From the NCBI RefSeq assembly GCF_900450765.1, contig NZ_UGGU01000003.1:1564854-1628853 (forward strand): a stretch of DNA of 64,000 nucleotides. Direction: 5' to 3'. This stretch comes from Fusobacterium necrogenes (GTDB lineage Bacteria; Fusobacteriota; Fusobacteriia; Fusobacteriales; Fusobacteriaceae). Shown here in pieces: positions 8,479-18,402 of the stretch. Within the stretch, counting starts at the first letter, position 1. Every line of letters starts with the position of its first letter. A program made the position numbers and the translations under genes. Below the pieces are notes generated by a model. The model had not been told where the DNA came from and did no database searches. It was given only the letters and a program-made list of their open reading frames with translations.

Positions 8479-8940
8479 CTACATCCCCTTTAATAAATTT
8501 ACCATTTCAATTGCTGTTATAGCTGCATCAAAACCTTTATTTCCAGCTTTTGTTCCAGCTCTTTCTATAGCCTCTTCAATGCTATTAGTTGTCAATACCC
8601 CAAATATTACTGGAATATTACTATTTAAGCTAACTGTTGCTACTCCTTTAGAGACCTCAGCACAGACATAATCAAAATGTGGTGTAGACCCTTTTATAAC
8701 TGCTCCTAAAGTTATTACCACATCATATTTCCCAGATTCTGCCATTTTCTTTGCTACAAGTGGAATTTCAAAAGCTCCTGGAACCCAAGCTAAATCTATG
8801 TTATCAGCTTCTACTTCATGTCTTAATAAAGCGTCCTCTGCCCCAGCAATAAGTTTAGATGTAATAAATTCATTAAATCTAGCTGCTACTATTCCTACTC
8901 TTAATTCTTTTCCTGTAAATTTCCCTTGTAATACTCTCAT
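8479..8940 (-). CDS. ribH: 6,7-dimethyl-8-ribityllumazine synthase
   Basis: 153 residues. Motifs [20 protein letters not shown] and [15 protein letters not shown] are those of lumazine synthase, which condenses the RibBA and RibD products in large hollow capsids. I chose ATG 8940 because AAGGAGG lies just before it and the family starts there. A longer reading frame to 9042 runs back into the riboswitch and is not real. It is the first gene of the riboflavin operon. Confidence 0.96.
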   Translation of the reverse strand: MRVLQGKFTGKELRVGIVAARFNEFITSKLIAGAEDALLRHEVEADNIDLAWVPGAFEIPLVAKKMAESGKYDVVITLGAVIKGSTPHFDYVCAEVSKGVATVSLNSNIPVIFGVLTTNSIEEAIERAGTKAGNKGFDAAITAIEMVNLLKGM

Positions 8941-8966
8941 TTTTCCTCCTTGATTTCTCAGGACAA

Positions 8967-8991
8967 ATAAAAAACCCAGACTTATTCTGGG
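8967..8991 (-). terminator. Riboswitch-controlled terminator before ribH
   Basis: On the minus strand CCCAGA-ataag-TCTGGG runs into TTTTTTAT, between the FMN aptamer and the ribH ribosome binding site. This is the expression platform: FMN binding should favour termination. Confidence 0.85.
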
Positions 8992-9030
8992 CATGTAAAA
9001 AAGTATAAGATTCCTTATTAAAGATATCTT

Positions 9031-9150
9031 TTCTTCTTCCATCCAGACTATACTGTCGGTTTTGGAATCTCACCAAATCAGAATTTCAAAGAAACTCTCG
9101 TGGACTATAACCACCGGTCGGGAATTGCTTTCACTCACCCTGCCCTGAAG
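9031..9150 (-). promoter_or_regulatory. FMN riboswitch (RFN element)
   Basis: The minus strand shows the conserved RFN blocks in order: CTTCAGGGCAGGGTG, ATTCCCGACCGGTGG, AGTCCACGA, GGTGAGATTCC, ACCGACAGTATAGTC and GGATGGAAGAAGA. It binds FMN and controls the rib operon through the downstream terminator. Confidence 0.97.
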
Positions 9151-9175
9151 ATTAAATATTTATTATTATAGTTCA

Positions 9176-9204
9176 AGTATAATCTTATTCAATAAATTTG
9201 TCAA
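9176..9204 (-). promoter_or_regulatory. Promoter of the riboflavin operon
   Basis: TTGACA (9204-9199), 17 bases, TATACT (9181-9176) on the minus strand. Transcription would begin about 20 bases before the aptamer. Confidence 0.85.
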
Positions 9205-9391
9205 CTATTATTTTTTAATATAATTCTTCAATATATTCTTTTATTTTTCTAAGATAACTCCTATATATACAACAAAAACTTTTAATTATTTCTTTACTAA
9301 TCAAATGATTAAAAAATCTTTACTTGCTTTTTATTAATAAACAAAGTACACTTATTATGTAAAATTATTTTCAATTTATCAGGAGGAAAAT

Positions 9392-10705
9392 ATGGAAAAC
9401 AAAAAATCCAGCTTTCTTGGGTTAATACCTTTATTAATTTTTGTCATTATCTATTTAGGAACGGGAATCTTCCTACATTTTCAAAAGATAGAAATGGCTT
9501 TCTATCAATTACCCTCTCCAATTGCTATCTTTATTGGGTTAATATCAGCATTCACAATATTTAAAGGAACTATAAATGAAAAATTTAGTAATTTCCTTCA
9601 AGGATGTGGACATCAAGATATTATTACAATGTGCATAATATATCTTTTAGCTGGAGCTTTTGCTACTGTTACTAAAACAATGGGAGGAGTAGATGCAACC
9701 GTACATTTCGGCCTTACTCATGTATCTTCTCACTATATAGCTGCTGGATTATTTATTATATCTGCATTTATTTCAACAGCTACTGGCACATCAGTTGGTT
9801 CTATCGTTGCTATTACTCCTATAGCGATAGGTCTCTCTGAAAAAAGTGGTGTTTCTATGCCACTTATATTAGCTACTGTTTTGGGTGGTTCCATGTTTGG
9901 TGATAATCTTTCTATTATATCGGATACAACTATTGCCGCTACAAAAACTCAAGGAGTTGAAATGAAAGATAAATTTAGAGTTAATTTATATATAGCTGCC
10001 CCTTCTGCTATAATAACTATCATTTTACTTCTTATTTTTGGGCGTCCGGAAAGTATTCCTAATATAGAAATCCTTCCATACAATTTTTTAAAGATTCTTC
10101 CTTATGTAATTGTACTTCTATTGGCCATTATTGGTATAAATGTTTTTATAGTGTTGACATCAGGTATTATTTTATCGGGAATTATAGGATTTGTTTATGG
10201 AGATTTTTCATTTTTAACTTTTTCTAAAGAGATTTACAATGGGTTCACAAGTATGAATGAAATTTTCTTACTCTCGCTACTTACAGGTGGACTTGCTACA
10301 ATGACTACTAAGGCTGGTGGAATTCAATGGCTTATTGATCAAATTCAAAAATTTATAGTTGGACCTAAAAGTGCAAAAATAGGAATAGGCACCTTAGTAG
10401 CTTTAACTGATATAGCTGTTGCTAATAATACAGTTGCTATTATAATTAATGGTCCAATTGCTAAAAAAATTTCTGAAAAATACAATGTTGATCTAAGAGA
10501 AAGTGCAGCTATATTAGATATTTTTTCTTGCATTTTTCAAGGCTTTATTCCCTACGGAGCTCAAATGTTAATTCTCTTAGGATTCACAGCTGGTAAAGTT
10601 TCTCCATTAGATATCATTCCATTATTATGGTATCAAGGTTTACTATTTATTTGTACAATACTATTTATAATTTTCTCTTTCAATAATAGAATTTTTAATA
10701 AATGA
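9392..10705 (+). CDS. NhaC-family Na+/H+ antiporter
   Basis: 437-residue inner-membrane protein with about eleven hydrophobic segments. The FISTATGTSVGSIVAITPIA and LGGSMFGDNLSIISDTTIAA regions are typical of the NhaC family, whose members exchange Na+ for H+ or for paired organic acids. A clear AGGAGG precedes the ATG. A GNAT gene follows 26 bases downstream, probably on the same transcript. Without transport data the exact substrate (sodium, or an amino acid/amine exchange) stays open. Confidence 0.85.
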   Translation: MENKKSSFLGLIPLLIFVIIYLGTGIFLHFQKIEMAFYQLPSPIAIFIGLISAFTIFKGTINEKFSNFLQGCGHQDIITMCIIYLLAGAFATVTKTMGGVDATVHFGLTHVSSHYIAAGLFIISAFISTATGTSVGSIVAITPIAIGLSEKSGVSMPLILATVLGGSMFGDNLSIISDTTIAATKTQGVEMKDKFRVNLYIAAPSAIITIILLLIFGRPESIPNIEILPYNFLKILPYVIVLLLAIIGINVFIVLTSGIILSGIIGFVYGDFSFLTFSKEIYNGFTSMNEIFLLSLLTGGLATMTTKAGGIQWLIDQIQKFIVGPKSAKIGIGTLVALTDIAVANNTVAIIINGPIAKKISEKYNVDLRESAAILDIFSCIFQGFIPYGAQMLILLGFTAGKVSPLDIIPLLWYQGLLFICTILFIIFSFNNRIFNK

Positions 10706-10731
10706 AATACTTAAAAATGGAGGAATAAATC

Positions 10732-11208
10732 TTGAATATATTAATAAGAGAGGCTAAAATAAAGGATTTTGAAAAAATGAATTTACTTTTTGAAGAGTTA
10801 GATAAATACCACAGAATTAATTTACCACATATTTTTAAAAAAGCAAAGGTCATAGGAAGATCTTTAGAGCATATAGAAAATATGTGTAGAGATGAAAATA
10901 GTGAGATATTTGTAGCTGAGAGCGAAGGTCAATTATTAGGATTAGCAGAAGTAATAAAAAAGAAAAATACTCCATACCCTTTAAAAATAGATAGAGAGTG
11001 GATAGTTTTAGATACCATAATAGTCAAAAAGGAATATAGAGGAATGGGAATAGGTAATATGTTATTTGATACTATTCTAGATTGGACTAAAGAAAAAGGA
11101 ATTAATAGGATAGAAGTTAATGTATATGAATTTAATGAAAGTGCAATACTATTTTATGAAGGATTAGGATTTGAAAATTTTAGTAGAATCATGTATTTGG
11201 AGATATAA
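10732..11208 (+). CDS. GNAT-family N-acetyltransferase
   Basis: 158 residues with a GNAT fold: acetyl-CoA pyrophosphate loop around VKKEYRGMGIGNMLFD and the C-terminal NVYEFNESAILFYEGLGF helix, which resembles RimI-like and small-molecule acetylases. Translation starts at TTG 10732, ten bases after GGAGG. Substrate is unknown. It closes a two-gene unit with the NhaC antiporter and is followed by a terminator. Confidence 0.8.
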   Translation: MNILIREAKIKDFEKMNLLFEELDKYHRINLPHIFKKAKVIGRSLEHIENMCRDENSEIFVAESEGQLLGLAEVIKKKNTPYPLKIDREWIVLDTIIVKKEYRGMGIGNMLFDTILDWTKEKGINRIEVNVYEFNESAILFYEGLGFENFSRIMYLEI

Positions 11209-11214
11209 AAAATT

Positions 11215-11262
11215 AAAGGAAAATATACTTAGATAGTAATCTAAATAGATTTTCCTTTTTTA
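11215..11262. terminator. Intrinsic terminator between converging genes
   Basis: AAAGGAAAAT pairs with ATTTTCCTTT, enclosing an inner TTAGAT/ATCTAA stem; a T run follows on the plus strand and A-rich flanks allow use by the minus-strand DUF554 gene as well. Confidence 0.75.
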
Positions 11263-11263
11263 T

Positions 11264-11968
11264 TTAAATTATTAAACTAAATAATTTTGAACAAGGCCAA
11301 ATAAGAATAAGAGCTGGAAGTAGATTAATAGCACTTATATGTTTAATTTGTGCAATACTAAGTCCTAAGACAAAAGTAAGAATTCCTCCCACTGCAATAA
11401 AATCTTTCATCATATCAGGAGAAATAAAAGGAATTATAAATTGTGAAAGATAAAAAATGATTGTAAGGATAATAAATTGAGGAATAACAATTAAATTCAT
11501 AGGATAACCTAAAGTAGCAGCAAAGATAACAGAGGCAAAAATATCCATAACAGCTTTAGAAAGTAAAATAGTCATATCTCCAGTTATTCCTTCGTTAATA
11601 GCTCCAAATATATTAGTTCCACTAGCACAAAGAGTAACTGTAACAAGTAAATAAAAATGCATATAAGCCTCTTTATCTCCAGGAATATCAAAATTTAACT
11701 TATTTAAAATATTTTGGAAAAAATTTCGAATTTTTTTATCTAAGGATAAAATTTCTCCAAGTAAAGCTCCTAAAATAAGAGCTAAGATAACAGCAGGTAA
11801 AGAGTTAAGTTTAATCATAGAAACAATACCAATTAGAATGGCAGCTATACCAAAAATAATATTCATTGAATATTTAATGTGAGTTGGGATATGATTTTTA
11901 ATCATACTTCCAATATTTATTCCAATGAGAACACAACAACAATCAATAATAATTCCTTTAGGTAACAT
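11264..11968 (-). CDS. DUF554 family membrane protein
   Basis: 234 residues with seven or so hydrophobic segments and the DUF554 landmarks: IGINIGSMIKN near the start, LGALLGEILSLD, CASGTNIFGAINEG and VGGILTFVLGLSI. Function of the family (YdfK/YqgA type) is not established; it is an inner-membrane protein. Ribosome binding site AAGGAGG precedes the ATG. It is divergent from dnaE and has its own promoter. Confidence 0.88.
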   Translation of the reverse strand: MLPKGIIIDCCCVLIGINIGSMIKNHIPTHIKYSMNIIFGIAAILIGIVSMIKLNSLPAVILALILGALLGEILSLDKKIRNFFQNILNKLNFDIPGDKEAYMHFYLLVTVTLCASGTNIFGAINEGITGDMTILLSKAVMDIFASVIFAATLGYPMNLIVIPQFIILTIIFYLSQFIIPFISPDMMKDFIAVGGILTFVLGLSIAQIKHISAINLLPALILIWPCSKLFSLII

Positions 11969-11994
11969 AAAAAACCTCCTTAAAAAATTTTCTC

Positions 11995-12023
11995 ATTTTA
12001 ACATAAGAAGATAAAAAAATCAA
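11995..12023 (-). promoter_or_regulatory. Promoter of the DUF554 gene
   Basis: TTGATT (12023-12018), 17 bases, TAAAAT (12000-11995) on the minus strand. Confidence 0.6.
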
Positions 12024-12041
12024 GAGTAAAGAGAGGTTTTA

Positions 12042-12050
12042 TGGTATAAT
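12042..12050 (+). promoter_or_regulatory. Extended -10 promoter of dnaE
   Basis: TGGTATAAT gives a perfect -10 box with the TG extension, 25 bases before the dnaE start; the -35 region is weak, as expected for this promoter type. Confidence 0.6.
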
Positions 12051-12074
12051 TAAAAGAAAAAAGGAGGAGAAATT

Positions 12075-15000
12075 ATGATAAAAAACTTTGTACATCTACA
12101 TTTACACACTGAATATAGCCTCCTTGATGGAGTAGGAAAGATAGATGATTATTTAGATAGAGCCAAAGAGTTAGGAATGCAAGCTATAGCGATTACTGAC
12201 CATGGAAATCTTTTTGGAGCCTTAGAATTTTATAAAAAAGCAAGGAAAAAAGGGATAAAGCCAATAATAGGAATGGAAGCCTATGTTTGTGAAAGAGGAA
12301 TGGAAGATAAAGAGGGGAGAAACTTTCATTTAATCCTTTTAGCAAGAGATAATGAAGGGTATAAAAATCTTTTAAAGATAAGTTCAGAGAGTTTTATTAG
12401 AGGATTTTACTATAAACCAAGAGTAGATAAAGTATTTTTAAAAGAACATAGTGAAGGATTGATAGCCCTTTCAGCTTGTATGCAGGGGGAGATATCTAGA
12501 AGAATTTTAGATATGGAAAGTGAAGTTAAAATATCTAATGCAATAGATGAGTATGTAGATATTTTTGGAAGAGAGAATTTCTTCATAGAAGTACAAGCGA
12601 ATGGAATAAAAGAGCAATTTGAATTAAATGAAAAACTTTATGAAATAGCTAAGCAAAATAATTTAAAATTGGTAGCTACTAATGATACTCACTATGTAAA
12701 TGAAGGAGAACATACACTTCAAGATATTTTGATTTGTGTACAAACAGGAGCTAAACTTTCTGATGAAAAGAGAATGAGAATAGAAACTGAAGAGTTATTT
12801 TTAAAAAGTAGAGAGCAGGTATTAGGGCAACTTGGAGAGAAATATATAGAGGCAGTAGATAATACTATTGTTATAGCAGAGAGATGTAATGTAGATATAG
12901 AATTTGGACATTTTAAATTTCCAGATTATAAGATACCTACTTGTGTAAAAACTATTGAAGCTTTTTTAAGAAAGTTAGTATATTTAGGATTATCTAAGAG
13001 ATATTCTCATGGACTTACTAAAAGTATAGTAGAAAGAGTGGAGTATGAGCTTGGAATAATAGAGAAGATGGGATATGCTGGATATTTCGTAGTAGTGTGG
13101 GATTTTATAGATTTTGCCAGAAGAAAAAATATTCCAATAGGACCAGGGAGAGGTTCTGCTGCTGGAAGTTTGATAGCTTATGCTTTGGGAATAACTCAAC
13201 TAGACCCATTAAAATATAATCTAATTTTTGAAAGATTTTTAAATCCAGAGAGAATATCTATGCCAGATATAGATATAGATATTTGCCAAGAAAGACGTCA
13301 AGAGGTAATAGATTATGTTATAGAAAAATATGGAGCTGATAAGGTTGCACAAATTATTACCTTTGGAACAATGAAAGCTAGAGCAGCTATTCGTGATGTA
13401 GGAAGAGTACTTAATACTCCACTTAGCAAAATAGATGCAGTGGCGAAATTAGTCCCTTTTAATGCTACTATAAAGCAGACTTTAGAGGGAGTAGAGGAGT
13501 TTAGAAAACAGTATTTAGAAGATAGAGAGATACAAAAAGTTATAGATATTTCAGCTAAGATAGAGAATAAAGTAAGACATGCCTCTGTACATGCAGCAGG
13601 GATAGTAATTACAAAGGACCCACTTACTGATACAGTGCCACTTTATTGTGATACGAAAAATAAAGTAGTTTCTACTCAATATCAAATGAAAGAGCTAGAA
13701 GATTTAGGACTTTTAAAGATGGACTTTTTAGGGCTTAGAAATCTTACTAACTTACAGAGAACTATTGATTATATAAAAGAGGACTTAGGAGAAGAGATTA
13801 GATTAGAGGATATTCCACTAAATTCTAAAAAAGTATATGAATTGCTTTCTAGAGGGGATACATCTGGAGTATTCCAGATGGAGTCAGTGGGTATTAGAAA
13901 AATATTAGTAAAATTAAAACCTGATAAATTTGAAGATATCATTGCACTTTTAGCTCTATATAGACCTGGACCTCTTGGCTCTGGAATGGTAGATGACTTT
14001 ATCAATGGTAAGAATGGAACAACTGAGATAAAATATCCACATCCATCATTAGAGCAAACATTGAAGGAAACTTATGGGGTAATTTTATATCAAGAGCAGG
14101 TAATGAAGATAGCTAATATAATGGCTGGATACTCTTTAGGAGAAGCAGATTTATTAAGAAGAGCTATGGGGAAAAAGAATGTTCAAATAATGGAGGAGAA
14201 TAGAGAGAAATTTATTACTCGTTCAATAGAAAATGGTTATAGTGAAGAGAAAGCACAGGAGATGTTTGAACTTATAGATAAATTTGCTGGATATGGATTT
14301 AATAAATCTCACTCAGCAGCCTATGCTCTTATAGCTTATTGGACAGCTTATTTTAAAGCTCATTATATGAAGCATTATTATGCAGCACTTATGACATCAG
14401 AGATGGCACATATTGAAGATATAGCTTACTATGTAGATGATGCTAAAGTGCATAATTTGAAATTACATCTTCCAGATGTCAATAGAGCCACTTCTAAATT
14501 TATTGTAGATAAAACTGGAATTATATTTTCCTTAGCAGCTATAAAAAATGTAGGAGAGGGAGTGTCTGAAAAAATACTTGAAGAATATAATGAAAATGGA
14601 GAATATAAAAATTTAGAAAATTTTGTAGTGAGAACTAAAAAATATGGACTTAATAAAAAAGCATTGGAGTCTTTAATTTTAGCTGGAGCTTTAGATGGAC
14701 TTCCTGGAAATAGAAGACAAAAATTTGAATCAGTAGATAAGATAATCGATTATGCTAACAGAAAATTAAAGGAAGATGATATACAGCAGATGAATCTTTT
14801 TGGTGAAGCTAAATCTTCTTTAGGAGTATTTACACTACCTCAAGTAACAGAATACTCTTTGGATGAGTTATTATCTAAGGAAAAAGAGTATTTAGGATTT
14901 TATTTTAGTGCACATCCATTAGATAGTTATAGAAGACTTATAAAAGTATTTAGATTATCTTCTATCAATGAAATAAAAGAGGAAAAGACTACACAGATTT

Positions 15001-15491
15001 TAAAAACTTATGGAATATTAAGAGATGTAAAAAAAATAGTAACTAAAAATTCTGGACAGATAATGGGAGTTTTTGAGTTAGAAGATTATTATAACAAGAT
15101 TTCTTGTGTTCTTTTTCCTAAAGATTATGAGAGATATACTCATATACTTTTAGAAGGAAAACCTGTGTATATTGAAGGAAGCATACAGATAGATTATTTT
15201 AAAGGAACTGAGAATAAGAAACTTATAGTTAGAAAATTAAAGTTTTTAGATGATATAGTTAGAGAAAAAAATTTAAAATTGTATATTTTAATGATAGAAG
15301 AGGATAGAGAAAAATTTAGTAGACTTAAGGAGATTTTAAATAAATCAGTAGGAGAAACTCCTGTTTTCTTTGCTATTAAAGATAAAAATCATAAAGAGGT
15401 AAAGAAAAGTAAATATAGTATAACTCCAGATAAGATTTTTCTTGATGAAATAGTAGAATTGATGGGAGAAGAGAGGGCAACTATAAAATAA
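12075..15491 (+). CDS. dnaE: DNA polymerase III alpha subunit
   Basis: 1138 residues, the usual length of DnaE1. An N-terminal PHP domain begins HLHTEYSLLDG. The polymerase core has GPGRGSAAGSLIAY and PDIDIDICQERR, which holds the catalytic aspartates, then LYRPGPLGSG and GYGFNKSHSAAYA. A C-terminal OB fold and tail follow. It is the replicative polymerase subunit. Start ATG follows GGAGGAG. The next transcription unit (accB) has its own promoter 16 bases after the stop. Confidence 0.97.
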   Translation: MIKNFVHLHLHTEYSLLDGVGKIDDYLDRAKELGMQAIAITDHGNLFGALEFYKKARKKGIKPIIGMEAYVCERGMEDKEGRNFHLILLARDNEGYKNLLKISSESFIRGFYYKPRVDKVFLKEHSEGLIALSACMQGEISRRILDMESEVKISNAIDEYVDIFGRENFFIEVQANGIKEQFELNEKLYEIAKQNNLKLVATNDTHYVNEGEHTLQDILICVQTGAKLSDEKRMRIETEELFLKSREQVLGQLGEKYIEAVDNTIVIAERCNVDIEFGHFKFPDYKIPTCVKTIEAFLRKLVYLGLSKRYSHGLTKSIVERVEYELGIIEKMGYAGYFVVVWDFIDFARRKNIPIGPGRGSAAGSLIAYALGITQLDPLKYNLIFERFLNPERISMPDIDIDICQERRQEVIDYVIEKYGADKVAQIITFGTMKARAAIRDVGRVLNTPLSKIDAVAKLVPFNATIKQTLEGVEEFRKQYLEDREIQKVIDISAKIENKVRHASVHAAGIVITKDPLTDTVPLYCDTKNKVVSTQYQMKELEDLGLLKMDFLGLRNLTNLQRTIDYIKEDLGEEIRLEDIPLNSKKVYELLSRGDTSGVFQMESVGIRKILVKLKPDKFEDIIALLALYRPGPLGSGMVDDFINGKNGTTEIKYPHPSLEQTLKETYGVILYQEQVMKIANIMAGYSLGEADLLRRAMGKKNVQIMEENREKFITRSIENGYSEEKAQEMFELIDKFAGYGFNKSHSAAYALIAYWTAYFKAHYMKHYYAALMTSEMAHIEDIAYYVDDAKVHNLKLHLPDVNRATSKFIVDKTGIIFSLAAIKNVGEGVSEKILEEYNENGEYKNLENFVVRTKKYGLNKKALESLILAGALDGLPGNRRQKFESVDKIIDYANRKLKEDDIQQMNLFGEAKSSLGVFTLPQVTEYSLDELLSKEKEYLGFYFSAHPLDSYRRLIKVFRLSSINEIKEEKTTQILKTYGILRDVKKIVTKNSGQIMGVFELEDYYNKISCVLFPKDYERYTHILLEGKPVYIEGSIQIDYFKGTENKKLIVRKLKFLDDIVREKNLKLYILMIEEDREKFSRLKEILNKSVGETPVFFAIKDKNHKEVKKSKYSITPDKIFLDEIVELMGEERATIK

Positions 15492-15506
15492 CAGTAGTAA
15501 TTTTTA

Positions 15507-15535
15507 TTGAAATATAGACAAGTTAGTGGTAAAAT
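15507..15535 (+). promoter_or_regulatory. Promoter of the accB-accC operon
   Basis: TTGAAA (15507-15512), 17 bases, TAAAAT (15530-15535). Confidence 0.65.
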
Positions 15536-15562
15536 ATATAAATATTGTACAAGGAGGATTTT

Positions 15563-15988
15563 ATGAAAAGTGATATAAACACTATTGAAGAATTAATGAA
15601 AATTCTTCAAGAAAAAAAACTAACTGAGATATCGTATGAAACATCTGAAATAAAAATAAATATAAAAGGTTCTCTTATGACTACAAATGAACCTTTAGTT
15701 CCAAAAAAAACCGAATCTAAAAAAGAAAGTTTTGAAAAACTAGCAGAAACATCTAAAGATATAGTATCTGAACACATAGGAAGATATATCTATCTAAAAA
15801 AAGATGGAACACCCATAGTAAAAATAGGTCAAAAAATAGAAAAAGGTCAAGAACTTGGAAATGTTGTTGCTGTTGGAGTAGCTCTACCTGTAGTAGCTAA
15901 ATTTTCAGGTAAAATAGAAGATATATATATAGAAAATGGTAAGCCAGTAGATTATGGAAGACCATTAATAAAAGTTAAAATTTCATAG
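15563..15988 (+). CDS. accB: AccB-like biotin carboxyl carrier protein lacking the biotinyl lysine
   Basis: 141 residues, starting at ATG 15563 after AAGGAGG. The N-terminal helix region (residues 3-35) and the C-terminal hammerhead domain (about 70-141) match the carrier subunit of acetyl-CoA carboxylase, including [11 protein letters not shown] and [13 protein letters not shown]. In the family, the segment between KKGQ and SG holds EAMKM, whose lysine receives biotin. Here the segment of identical length reads VAVGV, so Gly105 replaces the lysine and the flanking Glu and Met are also lost. As written it cannot be biotinylated. It is followed 31 bases later by an intact accC. It may be a structural or regulatory paralogue, or the carboxylase may use another carrier. 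Confidence 0.82.
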   Translation: MKSDINTIEELMKILQEKKLTEISYETSEIKINIKGSLMTTNEPLVPKKTESKKESFEKLAETSKDIVSEHIGRYIYLKKDGTPIVKIGQKIEKGQELGNVVAVGVALPVVAKFSGKIEDIYIENGKPVDYGRPLIKVKIS

Positions 15989-16019
15989 TCATAATTCTTG
16001 GATTATCAGGAGGAAAAAT

Positions 16020-17366
16020 ATGTTTAAAAAGATACTTATTGCAAATAGAGGAGAGATTGCTGTAAGAATAGTAAGAGCAGCGAGAGAACTAGGAATAAAA
16101 ACTGTTGCTGTATATTCTGAAGCTGATAAGGAAAGTCTGCATGTAAAGCTTGCAGATGAAGCTGTATGTATAGGTGGAGTATCTAGTACAGAGTCTTATT
16201 TAAAAGTTCCTAATATAATCGCAGCAGCTGAAATAACAGGAGCAGATGCTATACATCCAGGATATGGATTTTTATCAGAAAATGCTAAGTTTGCGTCAAT
16301 ATGTGAGGAACATAATATTACGTTTATAGGTCCTAGACCTGAATGTATAACAAAAATGGGAGATAAAGCAACAGCTAGAGCAACCGCAATAGCTAATAAT
16401 GTTCCTCTCACTAATGGAACTGGAATAGTAAGAAGTATATCAGAAGCTAAAAAAGAAGTAAATGAAAGAATCAAATATCCAGTAATGATAAAAGCCACAG
16501 CTGGTGGTGGTGGAAAGGGTATGAGAATTGCCAGAAACGATGAAGAACTAGAATTAAATATAATCGCAGCTCAAACAGAAGCTGGAGCAGCTTTTGGGAA
16601 CCCAGATGTCTATATAGAAAAATTTGTAGAAAATCCTAGACATATAGAGATACAAATTTTAGGAGATAAGCATGGAAATGTTATCTATTTAGGTGAAAGA
16701 GACTGCTCTATTCAAAGAAGACATCAAAAACTTATAGAAGAAGCTCCCTCATTTTCATTACCTTTTGAAGTAAGAAAAGCTATGGGAGAAGCAGCAGTTA
16801 CACTAGCTAAAGCTATAAATTATGACTCTGCTGGAACATTAGAGTTTCTAGTAGATAAAGATAATAAGTTTTATTTTATGGAGATGAATACAAGAGTTCA
16901 AGTTGAACATACTGTAACTGAAATGGTAACAGGACTTGATATTATAAAACTACAAATTCAAATAGCTTATGGTGCGAAGTTAAATATTACACAAGATGAC
17001 ATCCAACTTTTTGGACATGCAATAGAATGTAGAATAAATGCTGAGGACCCTAATAATAACTTTTTACCATCACCAGGAGTGCTTACAAAGTATATAGTTC
17101 CTGGTGGAAATGGAGTAAGAGTTGATTCTCACTCATACCAAGGATATGAAATAAGCCCATACTACGACTCTATGATAGGAAAATTAATCACTTTTGGTAT
17201 TAATAGAGAAGAGGCTATTGCTAAAATGAAAAGAGCTTTAAAAGAGTATATAATTGAAGGAATAGATACAACTATACCTTTTCATTTAGAAGTATTAGAT
17301 AATGAACTTTATTTGACTGGAAAAACTTCAACAAATTTTATAGAAGAAAATTTTTCAAAAAAATAA
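16020..17366 (+). CDS. accC: Biotin carboxylase subunit of acetyl-CoA carboxylase
   Basis: 448 residues, the normal length. ATP-grasp features are complete: GGGGKGMR (glycine-rich loop), [15 protein letters not shown] and [14 protein letters not shown], with the conserved catalytic Arg and Glu residues. It carboxylates biotin held on a carrier protein using bicarbonate and ATP. The adjacent carrier gene lacks the biotin site, so AccC must find its substrate elsewhere or work on free or another carrier biotin. Co-transcribed with accB; the asp23 gene follows after 72 bases. Confidence 0.96.
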   Translation: MFKKILIANRGEIAVRIVRAARELGIKTVAVYSEADKESLHVKLADEAVCIGGVSSTESYLKVPNIIAAAEITGADAIHPGYGFLSENAKFASICEEHNITFIGPRPECITKMGDKATARATAIANNVPLTNGTGIVRSISEAKKEVNERIKYPVMIKATAGGGGKGMRIARNDEELELNIIAAQTEAGAAFGNPDVYIEKFVENPRHIEIQILGDKHGNVIYLGERDCSIQRRHQKLIEEAPSFSLPFEVRKAMGEAAVTLAKAINYDSAGTLEFLVDKDNKFYFMEMNTRVQVEHTVTEMVTGLDIIKLQIQIAYGAKLNITQDDIQLFGHAIECRINAEDPNNNFLPSPGVLTKYIVPGGNGVRVDSHSYQGYEISPYYDSMIGKLITFGINREEAIAKMKRALKEYIIEGIDTTIPFHLEVLDNELYLTGKTSTNFIEENFSKK

Positions 17367-17438
17367 TTTTATAAGTAGTGGTTTTTTGTAAAAAAATTAA
17401 GTATAATATAAATAGAAGATTACACGGAGGTGTTACAA

Positions 17439-17813
17439 ATGAGCGAATTAGGAAATATTAGAATATCGGATGACGTAGTAAAAACTATAGCAGCTAAAGC
17501 AGCTTCTGATGTTGAAGGCGTTTATAAGTTAGCAGGAGGAGTTGCTGATGAAGTTAGTAAAATCTTAGGTAAAAAAAGACCTACAAATGGAGTAAAAGTA
17601 GAAGTAGGAGAAAAAGAATGTAGTATTGAAATATTTATTGTTATTGAATATGGATATCTCATCTCTGAAGTTGCTCATGATGTACAAAAATCAGTTCTAC
17701 AAGCTGTATCAGAACTAAGTGGTTTAAAAGTAGTAGAAGTAAATGTATATGTTCAAGATGTGAAAATTAAGGCTGAAGAGACTTCTGAAGAAGAGGAAGA
17801 TTTAGAGGTGTAA
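17439..17813 (+). CDS. Asp23/Gls24 family protein
   Basis: 124 residues of the Asp23 (DUF322) fold: GNIRISDDVVKTIAAKAASDVEGV at the start region and VNVYVQDVKI near the end, then an acidic tail. In Gram-positive bacteria such proteins form a membrane-associated envelope stress layer, and the YqhY member is encoded beside accBC and affects acetyl-CoA carboxylase. ATG 17439 follows GGAGG by 8 bases. A -10-like TATAAT at 17402-17407 may give it extra transcription. The next genes encode its likely membrane anchors. Confidence 0.9.
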   Translation: MSELGNIRISDDVVKTIAAKAASDVEGVYKLAGGVADEVSKILGKKRPTNGVKVEVGEKECSIEIFIVIEYGYLISEVAHDVQKSVLQAVSELSGLKVVEVNVYVQDVKIKAEETSEEEEDLEV

Positions 17814-17818
17814 CTCCC

Positions 17819-17842
17819 TAGAGGTGTTTAAAAGCACCTCTA
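17819..17842 (+). other. Hairpin between asp23 and amaP, possible attenuator or mRNA stabiliser
   Basis: AGAGGTG-tttaaaag-CACCTCT forms a 7-base-pair stem; the following TAATCTTTTATT is only a weak U tract, so partial termination or 3'-end protection is as likely as full termination. Confidence 0.5.
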
Positions 17843-17865
17843 ATCTTTTATTACAGGAGGTATTT

Positions 17866-18390
17866 ATGATAAAAAAAATTATTTTCTTCTTTGCATGGAT
17901 AGGAATATTTTTACTTTCTATAACAGGAATAGTATATGTAGTTATTCCAAAATATTTAGTACAATTTAATACCTATATAGGAACTTTAAGCTATGATATA
18001 ATAGTTCTCATCATATCTATAATATACTTTATAGTCTCAATATTAAAATTTTTATCTTTATTTGAAAAAAATAAAGATTATGAAATTAAAACTGAAGATG
18101 GAATAGTATATATTTCATCATCATCTGTTACTAGCTTTATAAGGGAGCTTTTAACTAAAGATAAGGAAATTTCTAATATAAGAGTAGAAACTTCTAAAAA
18201 GGGAAGAAAATTTAATATAAAAGTGAGATTAGATATGCTTTCTAACGGCAATATATCTGGTAAATCTTCTTCAATACAAAATGAAATAAAAAGTAAACTA
18301 GCTGATAAAATGGGATTAGAAGTAGGAACTATTGAAGTAAAAATATCTAAGCTAGCTGTAAAAGATACTGATAGTCAATTTGAAGAGTAG
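17866..18390 (+). CDS. AmaP-like membrane anchor for Asp23
   Basis: 174 residues. Two hydrophobic helices (about residues 5-28 and 42-68) precede a cytoplasmic domain with Asp23-like pattern (IRVETSKKGRKFNIKVRL). This is the layout of AmaP, the alkaline shock membrane anchor of staphylococci, which recruits Asp23. Start ATG 17866 follows AGGAGG. Flanked by Asp23 and DUF2273 genes, as in Firmicutes clusters. Confidence 0.75.
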   Translation: MIKKIIFFFAWIGIFLLSITGIVYVVIPKYLVQFNTYIGTLSYDIIVLIISIIYFIVSILKFLSLFEKNKDYEIKTEDGIVYISSSSVTSFIRELLTKDKEISNIRVETSKKGRKFNIKVRLDMLSNGNISGKSSSIQNEIKSKLADKMGLEVGTIEVKISKLAVKDTDSQFEE

Positions 18391-18402
18391 AGGTGAAAAT
18401 TT

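Noticed and set aside
8941-9042. N-terminal extension of RibH
   Set aside because: It would translate the riboswitch terminator region; the family start and ribosome binding site are at ATG 8940.
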